42,435 bases of DNA from JANRIC01 sp033765345. Lineage in GTDB: Bacteria; Bacteroidota; Bacteroidia; Cytophagales; Microscillaceae. Within the stretch, counting starts at the first letter, position 1. Each line of letters starts with the position of its first letter. The stretch is from the NCBI GenBank assembly GCA_033765345.1, contig JANRIC010000187.1:1-42435 (forward strand). The letters run 5' to 3'. The position numbers and the translations under genes are program-made. Below are positions 1-7,622 of this stretch, piece after piece. Under the pieces are notes generated by a model. It saw only the letters and a list, made by a program, of their open reading frames with translations, made no database searches and was not told where the DNA came from.

Positions 1-2
1 CT

Positions 3-110
3 GGACAAAATTACTTTTGTCGTATCAGATCAGTCATCGATACCCTGCTCAAAAGGAATATCCCACTCATGCCTACTTTACAAGAAATTTGTAAATTAAA
101 AACACAGTAA
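3..110 (+). CDS. C-terminal tail of an unidentified protein (partial)
   Basis: The first reading frame open from the window edge gives about 35 residues ending in ...RNIPLMPTLQEICKLKTQ before a TAA stop. Its amino-acid balance looks like real coding sequence, while the other two forward frames give less protein-like text. The gene starts outside the window and runs toward the FtsX-type permease on the opposite strand, so the two are convergent with only about 38 bp between the stops. The family cannot be recognised from so short a tail. Confidence 0.45.
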   Translation, partial: GQNYFCRIRSVIDTLLKRNIPLMPTLQEICKLKTQ

Positions 111-148
111 GGATAGATAAGATATTCCTGAGTAGTAACAATTTTTGA

Positions 149-1423
149 TTATTTGGACAATACCTTTGAAATATCAATTCGATATATCTGAAAGGCGGGA
201 ATAATTGCCGCTAAAAGGCCTACCGTAAATATGGCGGCAAGTACCCAAAGCTCTTCAGGCAAAAATATCCAGGCTTGTAATTTAATTTTATCGCTGATCC
301 CTTCCATTCCACTGATGAGGTAAACGGTCGCATGACCTAACAATAATCCCAACATCGCTCCCAGGGCTGCCAGGATAATTCCCTCCAGGATAATCTGAGA
401 GAATAGCTTAAATTTGGATGCTCCTAGTGTACGCATAATTGCCAGATCATATTGCCTTTCTTTGAGGGCATTGTACAGCGCAATAAAAACACTCAGCATA
501 GCGATGACAATAATAATTAAGGCAAAAGCTTGCAAAGCCTGCTCTCCTATTCCAATGAGTGCAAAAAGACGGGTGATTTCCAGAGCTGGAGAAGCTGCTT
601 GTAATCTTCCGATGGCATTGACTGTTCGAGGAAGATTAATAGCCGCTAGAGGATTGGCATATTCGGTAATTAATAAGGCGGTAATTTCTTTATTTTCATC
701 GCCTTCTGATGCAATTTGCGTAGAATCAGCTTCCTGATGCGATTCATGATGGTCTGTTTGTGTAGTAGAGTCGGCAGCAGGTACTTCAGAAGTGTGCTCC
801 TCGTGAACAGCCCATACACTCTCAATATTACAAAGGATAAGCCGGTCAAGTACTGTATTGCTAGGCGCAAAAATACCCACGACTTTATACGCCTTTTCTT
901 CATGCATCATAATAGCGTCTTCGGCACTGACCAATCCGTGTGCACCCAGGAAGGTACTACCGACTTTTAGTTTCGCTAATTCGGCCACCTCCGCACCGAT
1001 GGTTACCTCCATGGTTTTTTGCCAGATCCGCCCTTTCTGGAGGCGCATTTGATAATGTTTGGGGTAGCTTGGTTCTGTACCTACAATTCTAAAACCCTGA
1101 TAACTATCTCCTAAAGCCAAAGGGATAGAACCTTTTACAAAAAAGCGATTTCGGCTGATTTGATTGGCATCAGTTAGGGGGATATTTCCAGTGGGTACAT
1201 CAATATGATAGACATTGCTCAAGATCAATTGCAGGGGACTTCCTTTGGCACCTACCACCATCTTGATGCCTTTGATGTCATTTTGGAATTTATCACTTAG
1301 TTGTTTTTGCACCAGTAATAAGAAAACGATAATCCCAACTCCAAGAGCAAGCAGAATCGTGTTAAGAGTTGTGTTGAGAGCCTTGTTACGGAGATAATAC
1401 CAAGAAATAATCCATAAATTCAT
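149..1423 (-). CDS. FtsX/MacB-type ABC transporter permease with His-rich periplasmic loop
   Basis: This 424-residue protein has the FtsX-type layout: an N-terminal membrane segment (about residues 15-40), a large extracytoplasmic domain, and three C-terminal membrane segments (about 295-320, 345-375, 390-412). FtsX-like permeases work with a LolD/MacB-type ATPase to move lipids or peptides, or to transmit force across the inner membrane. The conserved stretch MVVGAKGSPLQLILSNVYHI resembles permeases that I recall from zinc-responsive (Zur) clusters of gammaproteobacteria. Residues about 205-245 form an insert rich in His, Glu and Asp (EEH, DHHESH), which could bind metal. The start overlaps the stop of the upstream ATPase gene by 4 bp, so the pair is translationally coupled. 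The fold is clear; the substrate is not known. Confidence 0.8.
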   Translation of the reverse strand: MNLWIISWYYLRNKALNTTLNTILLALGVGIIVFLLLVQKQLSDKFQNDIKGIKMVVGAKGSPLQLILSNVYHIDVPTGNIPLTDANQISRNRFFVKGSIPLALGDSYQGFRIVGTEPSYPKHYQMRLQKGRIWQKTMEVTIGAEVAELAKLKVGSTFLGAHGLVSAEDAIMMHEEKAYKVVGIFAPSNTVLDRLILCNIESVWAVHEEHTSEVPAADSTTQTDHHESHQEADSTQIASEGDENKEITALLITEYANPLAAINLPRTVNAIGRLQAASPALEITRLFALIGIGEQALQAFALIIIVIAMLSVFIALYNALKERQYDLAIMRTLGASKFKLFSQIILEGIILAALGAMLGLLLGHATVYLISGMEGISDKIKLQAWIFLPEELWVLAAIFTVGLLAAIIPAFQIYRIDISKVLSK

Positions 1424-2046
1424 AATAAAAATTTTTTATCAAAATGTTCTTTAATTCTTTGATCGTGTGTAGCAATGAGCAAGGTAGCTTGATGAAGGTT
1501 TGCCTGTTCTTTGAGCAAAAGGATGACTTGGCGGGCATTTTCATCATCCAAGCTGGCGGTTGGTTCATCAGCTAGTAGCACGGAAGGTGAATTCAACACC
1601 GCCCTTGCGACAGACACTCTTTGTTTTTCACCTTCGCTGAGTTGTCTGGGGTAAGCATTCCGATGAGAAAGCATGTTTAAATGATCCAATACCTCTTCAC
1701 AACGCTTGGGGTCAGGTTTTATGCCGGCGAGATATTGAGCCAAAATTAGATTTTTAAATACATTCAGGGTATGAATGAGGTGTGCTTTTTGAAATATCAG
1801 TCCAATATGCCTTGCTCTGAAGCGATCTCGTTGGCTTCCTTTCATTGATTTCCAATCCCGCTCTGCGACGATTACCGTACCGGATTGAATGCTTAACAAG
1901 CCCCCTAGGCTATGCAAAAGCGTAGTTTTACCGCTCCCTGAGTTGCCCAGAAGCAGCCAGTGTTCTCCCTGATTGGAATGCCATGCAGGAATTTGAAGCA
2001 CTGTTTTATGATGATATGAGACAATTAAATTTTGAATAGAAAACAT
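1420..2046 (-). CDS. ABC transporter ATP-binding protein, LolD-like
   Basis: A 208-residue ABC ATPase with Walker A GNSGSGKTT near residue 35, a signature-like LSEGEKQRVSVARA near 138, and Walker B VLLADEPTASLD near 157. The length and the short helical domain match the LolD/MacB/FtsE group that energises FtsX-type permeases at the cytoplasmic face. The signature reads LSEGE rather than LSGGE, a common variant. It is followed by the permease with a 4-bp overlap, so the two form one transport unit. A rho-independent terminator lies just upstream (2063-2088), so transcription must start in the short gap or come from read-through of the histone-like gene. Confidence 0.85.
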   Translation of the reverse strand: MFSIQNLIVSYHHKTVLQIPAWHSNQGEHWLLLGNSGSGKTTLLHSLGGLLSIQSGTVIVAERDWKSMKGSQRDRFRARHIGLIFQKAHLIHTLNVFKNLILAQYLAGIKPDPKRCEEVLDHLNMLSHRNAYPRQLSEGEKQRVSVARAVLNSPSVLLADEPTASLDDENARQVILLLKEQANLHQATLLIATHDQRIKEHFDKKFLL

Positions 2047-2062
2047 AGCTCAAAAATAAAAA

Positions 2063-2088
2063 AAAACCTTCAATGAATTGAAGGTTTT
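2063..2088 (-). terminator. Intrinsic terminator after the histone-like gene
   Basis: An 11-bp stem (AAAACCTTCAA paired with TTGAAGGTTTT) with a 4-nt loop is followed, on the minus strand, by a run of T residues (complement of the A tract at about 2056-2066). It lies 27 bp after the stop of the histone-like gene and separates it from the ABC ATPase gene. Confidence 0.75.
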
Positions 2089-2114
2089 CGGTGATATAAA
2101 AAATACCAATAAAA

Positions 2115-2300
2115 TTATGATGCTTTTTTAGTGTTTTTTACATCCTGTACTTCGGTCCTAATATCCTGGGCAAGGTTTTTTAAGTCTTGCATTCCCTTTC
2201 TAACTCGGGTACCGGCGGCCTGGTTATCCTTGTTGTAGAATTTATCAAAGTCTCCTTCTAAACTCATAACAAGTTCTTTTAATTGTTCAAATCTACTCAT
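2115..2300 (-). CDS. Histone H1-like small DNA-associated protein
   Basis: A 61-residue protein with alternating acidic and basic helices: MSRFEQLKELVMSLEGDFDK, then a segment with TRVRKGMQDLKNLAQDIR, ending in a lysine-rich tail. This matches the small histone-H1-like (Hc1-like) family that is common in Bacteroidota, whose role is presumed to be chromosome organisation or nucleoid binding. It is a short monocistronic gene with its own terminator. It lies 65 bp downstream of the alpha-oxoamine synthase gene on the same strand. Assignment rests on overall sequence resemblance, since the protein is too short for motif proof. Confidence 0.7.
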   Translation of the reverse strand: MSRFEQLKELVMSLEGDFDKFYNKDNQAAGTRVRKGMQDLKNLAQDIRTEVQDVKNTKKAS

Positions 2301-2365
2301 GATGCTTTGTAGTTTATTTAAAATATGAAATTTGGTTAAAGTAAAAAAGAAAATTTTTAGTATGA

Positions 2366-3610
2366 TTATACTTGCACTGTATGAATTTCATTGCTGTACA
2401 TACCAGATGCAAGTTTTTTTGAAACCGCTTCAAAAGCTTTGAGTGTGGTTTCCACATCCTCAAGGCTGTGCATGGCAGTAGGGATTAACCTAAGCATAAT
2501 GACCCCTTTGGGTACTACTGGATAAACGACTGCTGAACAGAAAATATTAAAATTTTCACGCAAATCGACCACCAACTGCGATGTTTCTCCTAAACCACCA
2601 CTCAAAAATACCGGTGTTACAGGAGATTGGGTATACCCAATGTTAAATCCTCGCTCTTTTAATCCGTTTTGCAAAGCCCGAACAATCGTCCAAAGGTTTT
2701 CACGCAATTCGGGGCGTGTTTTCAGTAATTCGAGGCGTTTTAGCGCACCTTCTACGATCGGCATAGGCAAAGATTTGGCAAAAATCTGCGAACGCATCGT
2801 ATATCTCAGATACATACAAATTTCTTTGGTACTTGATACAAAAGCTCCGATACTAGCCATAGATTTGGCAAATGTAGAGAAGTACAAATCTATACCGTCT
2901 TGTATACCTAGAAACTCGCCAGTACCTGCTCCGGTTGTACCCATTGTACCAAAGCCGTGTGCATCATCTACCATAAGTCTAAAAGAATATTTCTCTTTGA
3001 GCGCAACAATATCTTTGAGATTTCCGACGATACCTGACATTCCGAATACTCCTTCGGTGATTACCAGAATAGCTCCTCCAGTTTCACCGGAAACTTTTAC
3101 AGCCCTTTGGAGCTGTTTTTCCAGGCTTTCAATGTCATTGTGCTTAAATACAAATCTTTTGCCAATATGTAATCGCAGCCCATCCACAATACAAGCATGA
3201 GATTGCTCATCATACACTACGACATCGTGCCGATCCAGCAAAGAATCTATGATAGAGAAAATACCCTGATAGCCATAATTAAGAAGAACTGTATCTTCTT
3301 TATGAACAAAATCAGAGAGTTGTGCCTCGAGTAAATCGTGTAAATCCGTATTTCCGGACATCATCCTAGAGCCCATCGGATAGGCCAGTCCCCACTTTGC
3401 AGCGGCTTCTGCATCAATCTTTCTTACTTCGGGATGGTTTGCCAAACCCAAATAGTTGTTTAAACTCCAGGTCAGTACGCGCTTTCCGTTAAACTCCATG
3501 TGAGCAGCCACCTCGCCTTTCAACTTTGGGAAAGTGTAGTATCCGTGTCCATCATCGGAAAACTGCCCCAAAGAGCTTTTTAATGTATTTAATTTCTCAA
3601 ATAAATCCAC
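2366..3610 (-). CDS. Alpha-oxoamine synthase family PLP enzyme (serine palmitoyltransferase-like; candidate cysteate acyltransferase)
   Basis: A 414-residue fold-type I PLP enzyme of the BioF/Kbl/SPT family, which condenses an amino acid with an acyl thioester with loss of CO2. The PLP lysine is K249 in FSTFAKSMASIGAF, the cofactor-binding motif is MVDDAHGFG (D215-H218), and H138 in EQSHACIVDG stacks on the ring. The N-terminal segment around WSLNNYLGLANHPEV is typical. No CoA biosynthesis or biotin genes are nearby, so BioF or Kbl roles are less likely. In Bacteroidota this branch includes serine palmitoyltransferase for sphingolipids and the cysteate acyltransferase of sulfonolipid (capnine) synthesis. 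I cannot separate these two by eye. A promoter-like TTTC-N20-TATGTTTG lies at 3636-3667. Confidence 0.75.
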   Translation of the reverse strand: MDLFEKLNTLKSSLGQFSDDGHGYYTFPKLKGEVAAHMEFNGKRVLTWSLNNYLGLANHPEVRKIDAEAAAKWGLAYPMGSRMMSGNTDLHDLLEAQLSDFVHKEDTVLLNYGYQGIFSIIDSLLDRHDVVVYDEQSHACIVDGLRLHIGKRFVFKHNDIESLEKQLQRAVKVSGETGGAILVITEGVFGMSGIVGNLKDIVALKEKYSFRLMVDDAHGFGTMGTTGAGTGEFLGIQDGIDLYFSTFAKSMASIGAFVSSTKEICMYLRYTMRSQIFAKSLPMPIVEGALKRLELLKTRPELRENLWTIVRALQNGLKERGFNIGYTQSPVTPVFLSGGLGETSQLVVDLRENFNIFCSAVVYPVVPKGVIMLRLIPTAMHSLEDVETTLKAFEAVSKKLASGMYSNEIHTVQV

Positions 3611-3635
3611 AAGAATATACCTTTTAGTGAATAAT

Positions 3636-3667
3636 CAAACATAAAAAAAGAAGAAAACTTAGTGAAA
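3636..3667 (-). promoter_or_regulatory. Bacteroidota-type promoter of the alpha-oxoamine synthase gene
   Basis: On the minus strand a perfect -7 box TATGTTTG (3636-3643) follows a one-mismatch -33 box TTTC (3664-3667) with a 20-nt spacer. The predicted start of transcription is about 20 nt before the ATG at 3610. This is a pattern match only. Confidence 0.45.
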
Positions 3668-3846
3668 TTATGCTTAAATGACTGTTTTTACAATAATCTA
3701 GGGTGCTAAATAAGAATAATATTTAATTTACTCCAACTATTATTTAATTTTTTTTCACTTTAGTTGAATAAAAGCCATATATTTACGACAAAAGAACACA
3801 ATAAACTAGGAATATTTGCTCAGAAATGCTTTAAGAGGCTTTTTAT

Positions 3847-5340
3847 ATGAAGATTAAAAAACTTTTGGTAGCCAATCGCGGAGAGATCGCTTTGAGAATC
3901 ATGCGGTCAGCCCGTGAGATGAATATTCGGACCGTAGCTGTTTACAGTGAAGCTGATCGAAACGCCCTCCACGTACGTTTTGCAGATGAGGCTGTTTGTA
4001 TCGGCACTCCTCCTTCTTCCAATTCTTATCTGCGTGGTGATAAAATTATTCAGGTGTGTAAAGAACTAGGCGTTGATGCCATTCATCCGGGTTATGGCTT
4101 TTTATCAGAGAATGCCGACTTTGCCAAAAAGGTTCAAGAGGCAGGGATTATTTTTGTAGGTCCTTCTCCCGAATCTATTGCCATCATGGGCAGCAAACTG
4201 GCTGCCAAAGAAGCGGTATCCCATGATAACATTCCTATGGTTCCTGGGGCTTCTAAAGCCATCGATGACATACAAGTTTCTAAAAAGATCGCTGCAGAAA
4301 TAGGCTATCCTGTTTTAATCAAGGCCAGTGCTGGTGGTGGTGGCAAAGGAATGCGTATTGTAGAAAATGAAAAAGATTTTGAAGAACAAATGGAACGCGC
4401 CATCAGCGAAGCACAATCTGCCTTTGGAGACGGTTCTGTATTCGTAGAAAAATATATTACATCTCCCAAACATATTGAAATTCAGGTCTTGGGAGATCAA
4501 CACGGAAATATTATCCACCTGTTCGAAAGAGAGTGCTCTATCCAGCGCCGACACCAGAAAGTAATTGAAGAGGCCCCTTCTGCCGTCGTTTCGCCTGAAA
4601 TGCGTCAGGCAATGGGAGATGCTGCTGTGAAAGTAGCCAAAGCTTGTCAATACTATGGCGCAGGCACAGTAGAGTTTATTGTAGATGACAAACTGAATTT
4701 CTATTTTCTGGAAATGAACACACGCCTTCAGGTAGAACACCCCGTAACCGAACTCATCAGCGGTGTGGATCTTGTCAAAGAGCAAATCAAAATTGCTCAA
4801 GGTGAAGTACTCAGCATTCGCCAAGAAGACCTGAAAATCTTGGGTCACGCCGTCGAAGTCAGGGTATATGCCGAAGATCCTAAAAATAATTTCCTGCCCG
4901 ACATCGGTGTGCTACAAACCTATAACCGCCCCCAAGGACCGGGCATCCGTCTTGACGATGGCTTTGAGCAAGGCATGGCTATCCCGATTTATTATGACCC
5001 TATGATCGCCAAACTAACTACCTTCGGTAAGGATCGTTCCGAAGCCATTGCCCGTATGCAAAGAGCCATTCTTGAATATCAGATCACAGGAATTGAGACC
5101 ACCCTGAGTTTTTGTAATTTTGTACTCAGCCACGATGCTTTTCTTGATGGAAGCTTTGATACCAACTTTGTCAAAAAATATTTCGAGCCCTCCTTACTCC
5201 AGGGAACGGCCTCCGACACAGAAATGCAATTGGCCGCTGTACTCGCAGGGATGTTGCTGGAAGAACAAAATCATCCGGTATCAGTAAAAACAGTTAATAA
5301 AACCATTCAAACTTCAAATTGGAAAAAAAACAGGGTCTAA
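3847..5340 (+). CDS. accC: Biotin carboxylase subunit of acetyl-/propionyl-CoA carboxylase
   Basis: A 497-residue biotin carboxylase: an N-terminal preATP-grasp domain (KKLLVANRGEIALRIMRSAR, 4-23), an ATP-grasp domain with the glycine-rich loop KASAGGGGKGMR (159-170), the catalytic block ECSIQRRHQKVIEEAPS (229-245), the metal and biotin-site block FLEMNTRLQVEHPVTE (287-302), and the C-terminal biotin carboxylase domain. It carboxylates the biotin of a carrier protein using ATP and bicarbonate, the first step of malonyl-CoA or methylmalonyl-CoA formation. It is about 50 residues longer than E. coli AccC because of a C-terminal tail (about 450-497) with no lipoyl-type biotin motif, so the carrier must be separate. 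No accB or carboxyltransferase gene lies in the window. A TPR gene follows after 41 bp. Confidence 0.9.
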   Translation: MKIKKLLVANRGEIALRIMRSAREMNIRTVAVYSEADRNALHVRFADEAVCIGTPPSSNSYLRGDKIIQVCKELGVDAIHPGYGFLSENADFAKKVQEAGIIFVGPSPESIAIMGSKLAAKEAVSHDNIPMVPGASKAIDDIQVSKKIAAEIGYPVLIKASAGGGGKGMRIVENEKDFEEQMERAISEAQSAFGDGSVFVEKYITSPKHIEIQVLGDQHGNIIHLFERECSIQRRHQKVIEEAPSAVVSPEMRQAMGDAAVKVAKACQYYGAGTVEFIVDDKLNFYFLEMNTRLQVEHPVTELISGVDLVKEQIKIAQGEVLSIRQEDLKILGHAVEVRVYAEDPKNNFLPDIGVLQTYNRPQGPGIRLDDGFEQGMAIPIYYDPMIAKLTTFGKDRSEAIARMQRAILEYQITGIETTLSFCNFVLSHDAFLDGSFDTNFVKKYFEPSLLQGTASDTEMQLAAVLAGMLLEEQNHPVSVKTVNKTIQTSNWKKNRV

Positions 5341-5381
5341 TCCCTGCTTAACCTATTGAACAATTCTAAGTAAATCAATAC

Positions 5382-5897
5382 ATGGACACCTACAAAAATT
5401 CTGACGAACTTGATAAGCTTTTTTTTAGGGCTGATAATGAAATCAAAGACGGCCTGATCGGAGAAGCTTACGATACCTTGTTATATATCATTGAGCAGGA
5501 TACCGAATTTGGAAAGGCTTATAACCATTTGGGATGGATCTATGAAACCAAATATAAGGATTATGCCAAAGCCGAAGAATGTTATAAGCTGGCACTGAAG
5601 TATTCTCCGGATTATACGCCTATTTACCTGAATTATGCCATTTTGCTTTCTACTCTTGAAAAATTTGATTTGCTTGCTATGCACCTAGAGAAATCTTTGG
5701 ATGTACCCGGAATCAACAAAGCCAAAATGTGGAATGAATACGGCATTATGTACGAACTCAAAGAAGAATACAATAAAGCCATTGAAGCCTATAAAAAAAG
5801 TATCAAATATTCTCTTATCAATGAAGATATTGAGCGATACGACCAATCTATCAGCCGTTGTAAAAAGAAAAAGAAGGAATTCTCAAGTGAAGAATAG
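5382..5897 (+). CDS. TPR-repeat protein
   Basis: A 171-residue soluble protein with no signal peptide, built from tetratricopeptide repeats: FGKAYNHLGWIYETKYKDYAKAEECYKLALKYSPDYTPIYLNYAILLSTL (about 48-100) and KAKMWNEYGIMYELKEEYNKAIEAYKKSIKYS (about 114-146). The N-terminus also shows a helical repeat-like pair, and the C-terminus is a Lys-rich tail (RCKKKKKEFSSEE). TPR proteins act as protein-protein scaffolds. It follows accC by 41 bp and precedes a terminator, so the two probably form one transcript, but a functional link to carboxylation is only suggested by position. Confidence 0.75.
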   Translation: MDTYKNSDELDKLFFRADNEIKDGLIGEAYDTLLYIIEQDTEFGKAYNHLGWIYETKYKDYAKAEECYKLALKYSPDYTPIYLNYAILLSTLEKFDLLAMHLEKSLDVPGINKAKMWNEYGIMYELKEEYNKAIEAYKKSIKYSLINEDIERYDQSISRCKKKKKEFSSEE

Positions 5898-6359
5898 TCT
5901 TTTAAATGGATATTTGATCTTGAAGCCTGGCATATAAAACCCGGTTTAAGGCACTTTTATTCATTTTAATATCAAATACATCCAAGTATATTAACAAAAA
6001 AAAGCCTATTTAATGTAAATAGGCTTTTCTACTAAAATAATAAAGTGTTAAACAGGTGTGTTTGAATAAATTTTTCTCGTTTGCTATAAGTTTATACTTT
6101 TCAAAGCCAAAAGGTAACTGCATTGTTAAGTTTTATTTAAAAAAAAAACAACTCAAATTATTTTTATTTTTTTATTATCGAAATAAAACATGCTTTTTTA
6201 TAAATAATTTTCAATATTTTAATCATATTTTTTATTGTTCTATTTGTTTTAGTTGAATATTTATGAATATCGAATTTTAATTTTTATGAATATTTTATTT
6301 GTTTTGCAAATTACTTTCCTAAATCTTTATTTTGTAAGTCTATTATTTATAAAAATCTG
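5898..6359. other. Long AT-rich intergenic region before the aminotransferase gene
   Basis: This 462-bp stretch holds a terminator hairpin for accC-TPR (6000-6028) and then about 300 bp of very AT-rich DNA with no convincing gene. Two exact copies of TTTATGAATAT (6260-6270 and 6283-6293) are spaced 23 bp apart. A near-consensus promoter (TTTG at 6303-6306, then TTATTTTG at 6327-6334) lies just before the aminotransferase start. Confidence 0.5.
6000..6028 (+). terminator. Terminator after accC-TPR
   Basis: A 12-bp perfect stem (AAAAGCCTATTT paired with AAATAGGCTTTT) with a 5-nt loop AATGT. The stem ends in a T run, and the A run on the left arm would act as the T tract on the other strand. 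It lies about 100 bp after the TPR gene stop. Confidence 0.7.
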
Positions 6360-7568
6360 ATGATTGAACAAGTCCAAAATGTACTCTCTGATAGAGTAAA
6401 TGCGCTTGCGGTGTCTGCAACAATCGCTATGGCTCAAAAAGCCCGTGAATTAAGTGCCAAGGGAATAGATGTAATTAAGCTGAGTCTGGGTGAGCCTGAT
6501 TTTCAAACTCCTCAGCACATCAAGGATGCCGCCAAAAAAGCCATCGATGAAGGGTTTACATTTTACACCCCCGTCCCCGGAATTCCTGAACTCCGTGAAG
6601 CCATTGCCCATAAACTCAAAACCGAAAATCAATTGCCCTGGAATGCCGCCAATATCGTGGTTTCTACAGGGGCAAAACAATCTTTGGCTAATATCATACT
6701 TGCCTTACTGAACCCTGGTGACGAAGTCATTATCTTTGCTCCATATTGGGTTAGCTACAGTGAAATGGTTCAGTTGGTAGAAGGTGTTCCTGTGTTGGTA
6801 CACGGTACTATTGAAAATGACTTTAAGGTTACTGCCGATCAAGTAGAGGCCGCCATCACCCCCCGAACCAAAGCCATCTTGTATTCATCTCCCAGCAACC
6901 CTACCGGAAGTGTGTATACCAAAGAAGAGCTGGCTGAGATTGCAGCAGTGGTAGAACGTTACCCTGAAATTGTAGTGATTGCAGATGAAATTTACGAGTA
7001 TATTTCCTTTGAACCCGGATATTTCAGCATGGGTGCTTTTGAAAATATCAAAGACAGGGTCATTACTGTCAATGGATTTTCCAAAGGTTTTGCGATGACC
7101 GGCTGGCGAGTAGGATATATGGCGGGTCCTCTTTGGATAGCCCAGGCTTGTGACAAGATACAGGGGCAGGTGACCTCTGGTACTTGCTCAATTGCCCAAA
7201 AAGCAGCTTTAGAGGCAATCAAGGCAGACAAAACCCCTACTTTTGAAATGGTCAAAGCGTACCAAACCCGTAGAGATTTGGTGCTTGATTTGCTCAAAGA
7301 GATAGAAGGCCTTAAAATGTATACCCCTCAGGGAGCTTTTTATATCTTCCCAGATGTAAGTGCTTATTTTGGAAAGTCATTTGAAGCTCAAATCATCCAA
7401 GATGCCGACGATCTGTGCATGTACCTGCTTAACGAAGCCCACGTAGCCCTAGTGAGTGGTACGGCTTTTGGTGCGCCTTCGTGTGTGAGAATTTCTTATG
7501 CGGCTTCCGAAGATGAACTGCGGGAAGCTGTTCGCCGTATTCGGGAAGCTTTATCAAAATTGCATTAA
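6360..7568 (+). CDS. Class I PLP-dependent aminotransferase (aspartate aminotransferase type)
   Basis: A 402-residue fold-type I aminotransferase of the thermophile-type (I-gamma/prephenate-aspartate) group. PLP lysine is K242 in NGFSKGFAMTGWRVGY, the pyridine-nitrogen Asp is D209 in VIADEIYEY with Tyr212, and the substrate-binding block is SSPSNPTGSVY (176-186). The N-terminal SLGEPDFQTP and YTPVPGIPELREAI are typical of this subgroup, which transaminates aspartate and 2-oxoglutarate and sometimes aromatic acids or prephenate. The protein is cytosolic and full length. It is followed after 54 bp, across a hairpin, by rfaE1. The exact substrate is inferred only at family level. Confidence 0.85.
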   Translation: MIEQVQNVLSDRVNALAVSATIAMAQKARELSAKGIDVIKLSLGEPDFQTPQHIKDAAKKAIDEGFTFYTPVPGIPELREAIAHKLKTENQLPWNAANIVVSTGAKQSLANIILALLNPGDEVIIFAPYWVSYSEMVQLVEGVPVLVHGTIENDFKVTADQVEAAITPRTKAILYSSPSNPTGSVYTKEELAEIAAVVERYPEIVVIADEIYEYISFEPGYFSMGAFENIKDRVITVNGFSKGFAMTGWRVGYMAGPLWIAQACDKIQGQVTSGTCSIAQKAALEAIKADKTPTFEMVKAYQTRRDLVLDLLKEIEGLKMYTPQGAFYIFPDVSAYFGKSFEAQIIQDADDLCMYLLNEAHVALVSGTAFGAPSCVRISYAASEDELREAVRRIREALSKLH

Positions 7569-7578
7569 GATTTCGGAT

Positions 7579-7601
7579 AATACTCCCCCCAAGGGAGTAT
7601 T
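7579..7601 (+). terminator. GC-rich hairpin between aminotransferase and rfaE1
   Basis: A 9-bp stem (AATACTCCC paired with GGGAGTATT) encloses a 5-nt loop CCCAA. It begins 11 bp after the aminotransferase stop and is followed by only a weak T/A stretch. It may be a weak terminator or a processing or attenuation site that lowers rfaE1-trkH expression relative to the upstream gene. Confidence 0.45.
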
Positions 7602-7622
7602 TAAACTTATAAATGGTTCACT

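Noticed and set aside
6056..6256. 66-codon open frame in the AT-rich gap before the aminotransferase
   Set aside because: Low-complexity Phe/Lys/Tyr translation in very AT-rich DNA; it looks like chance openness.
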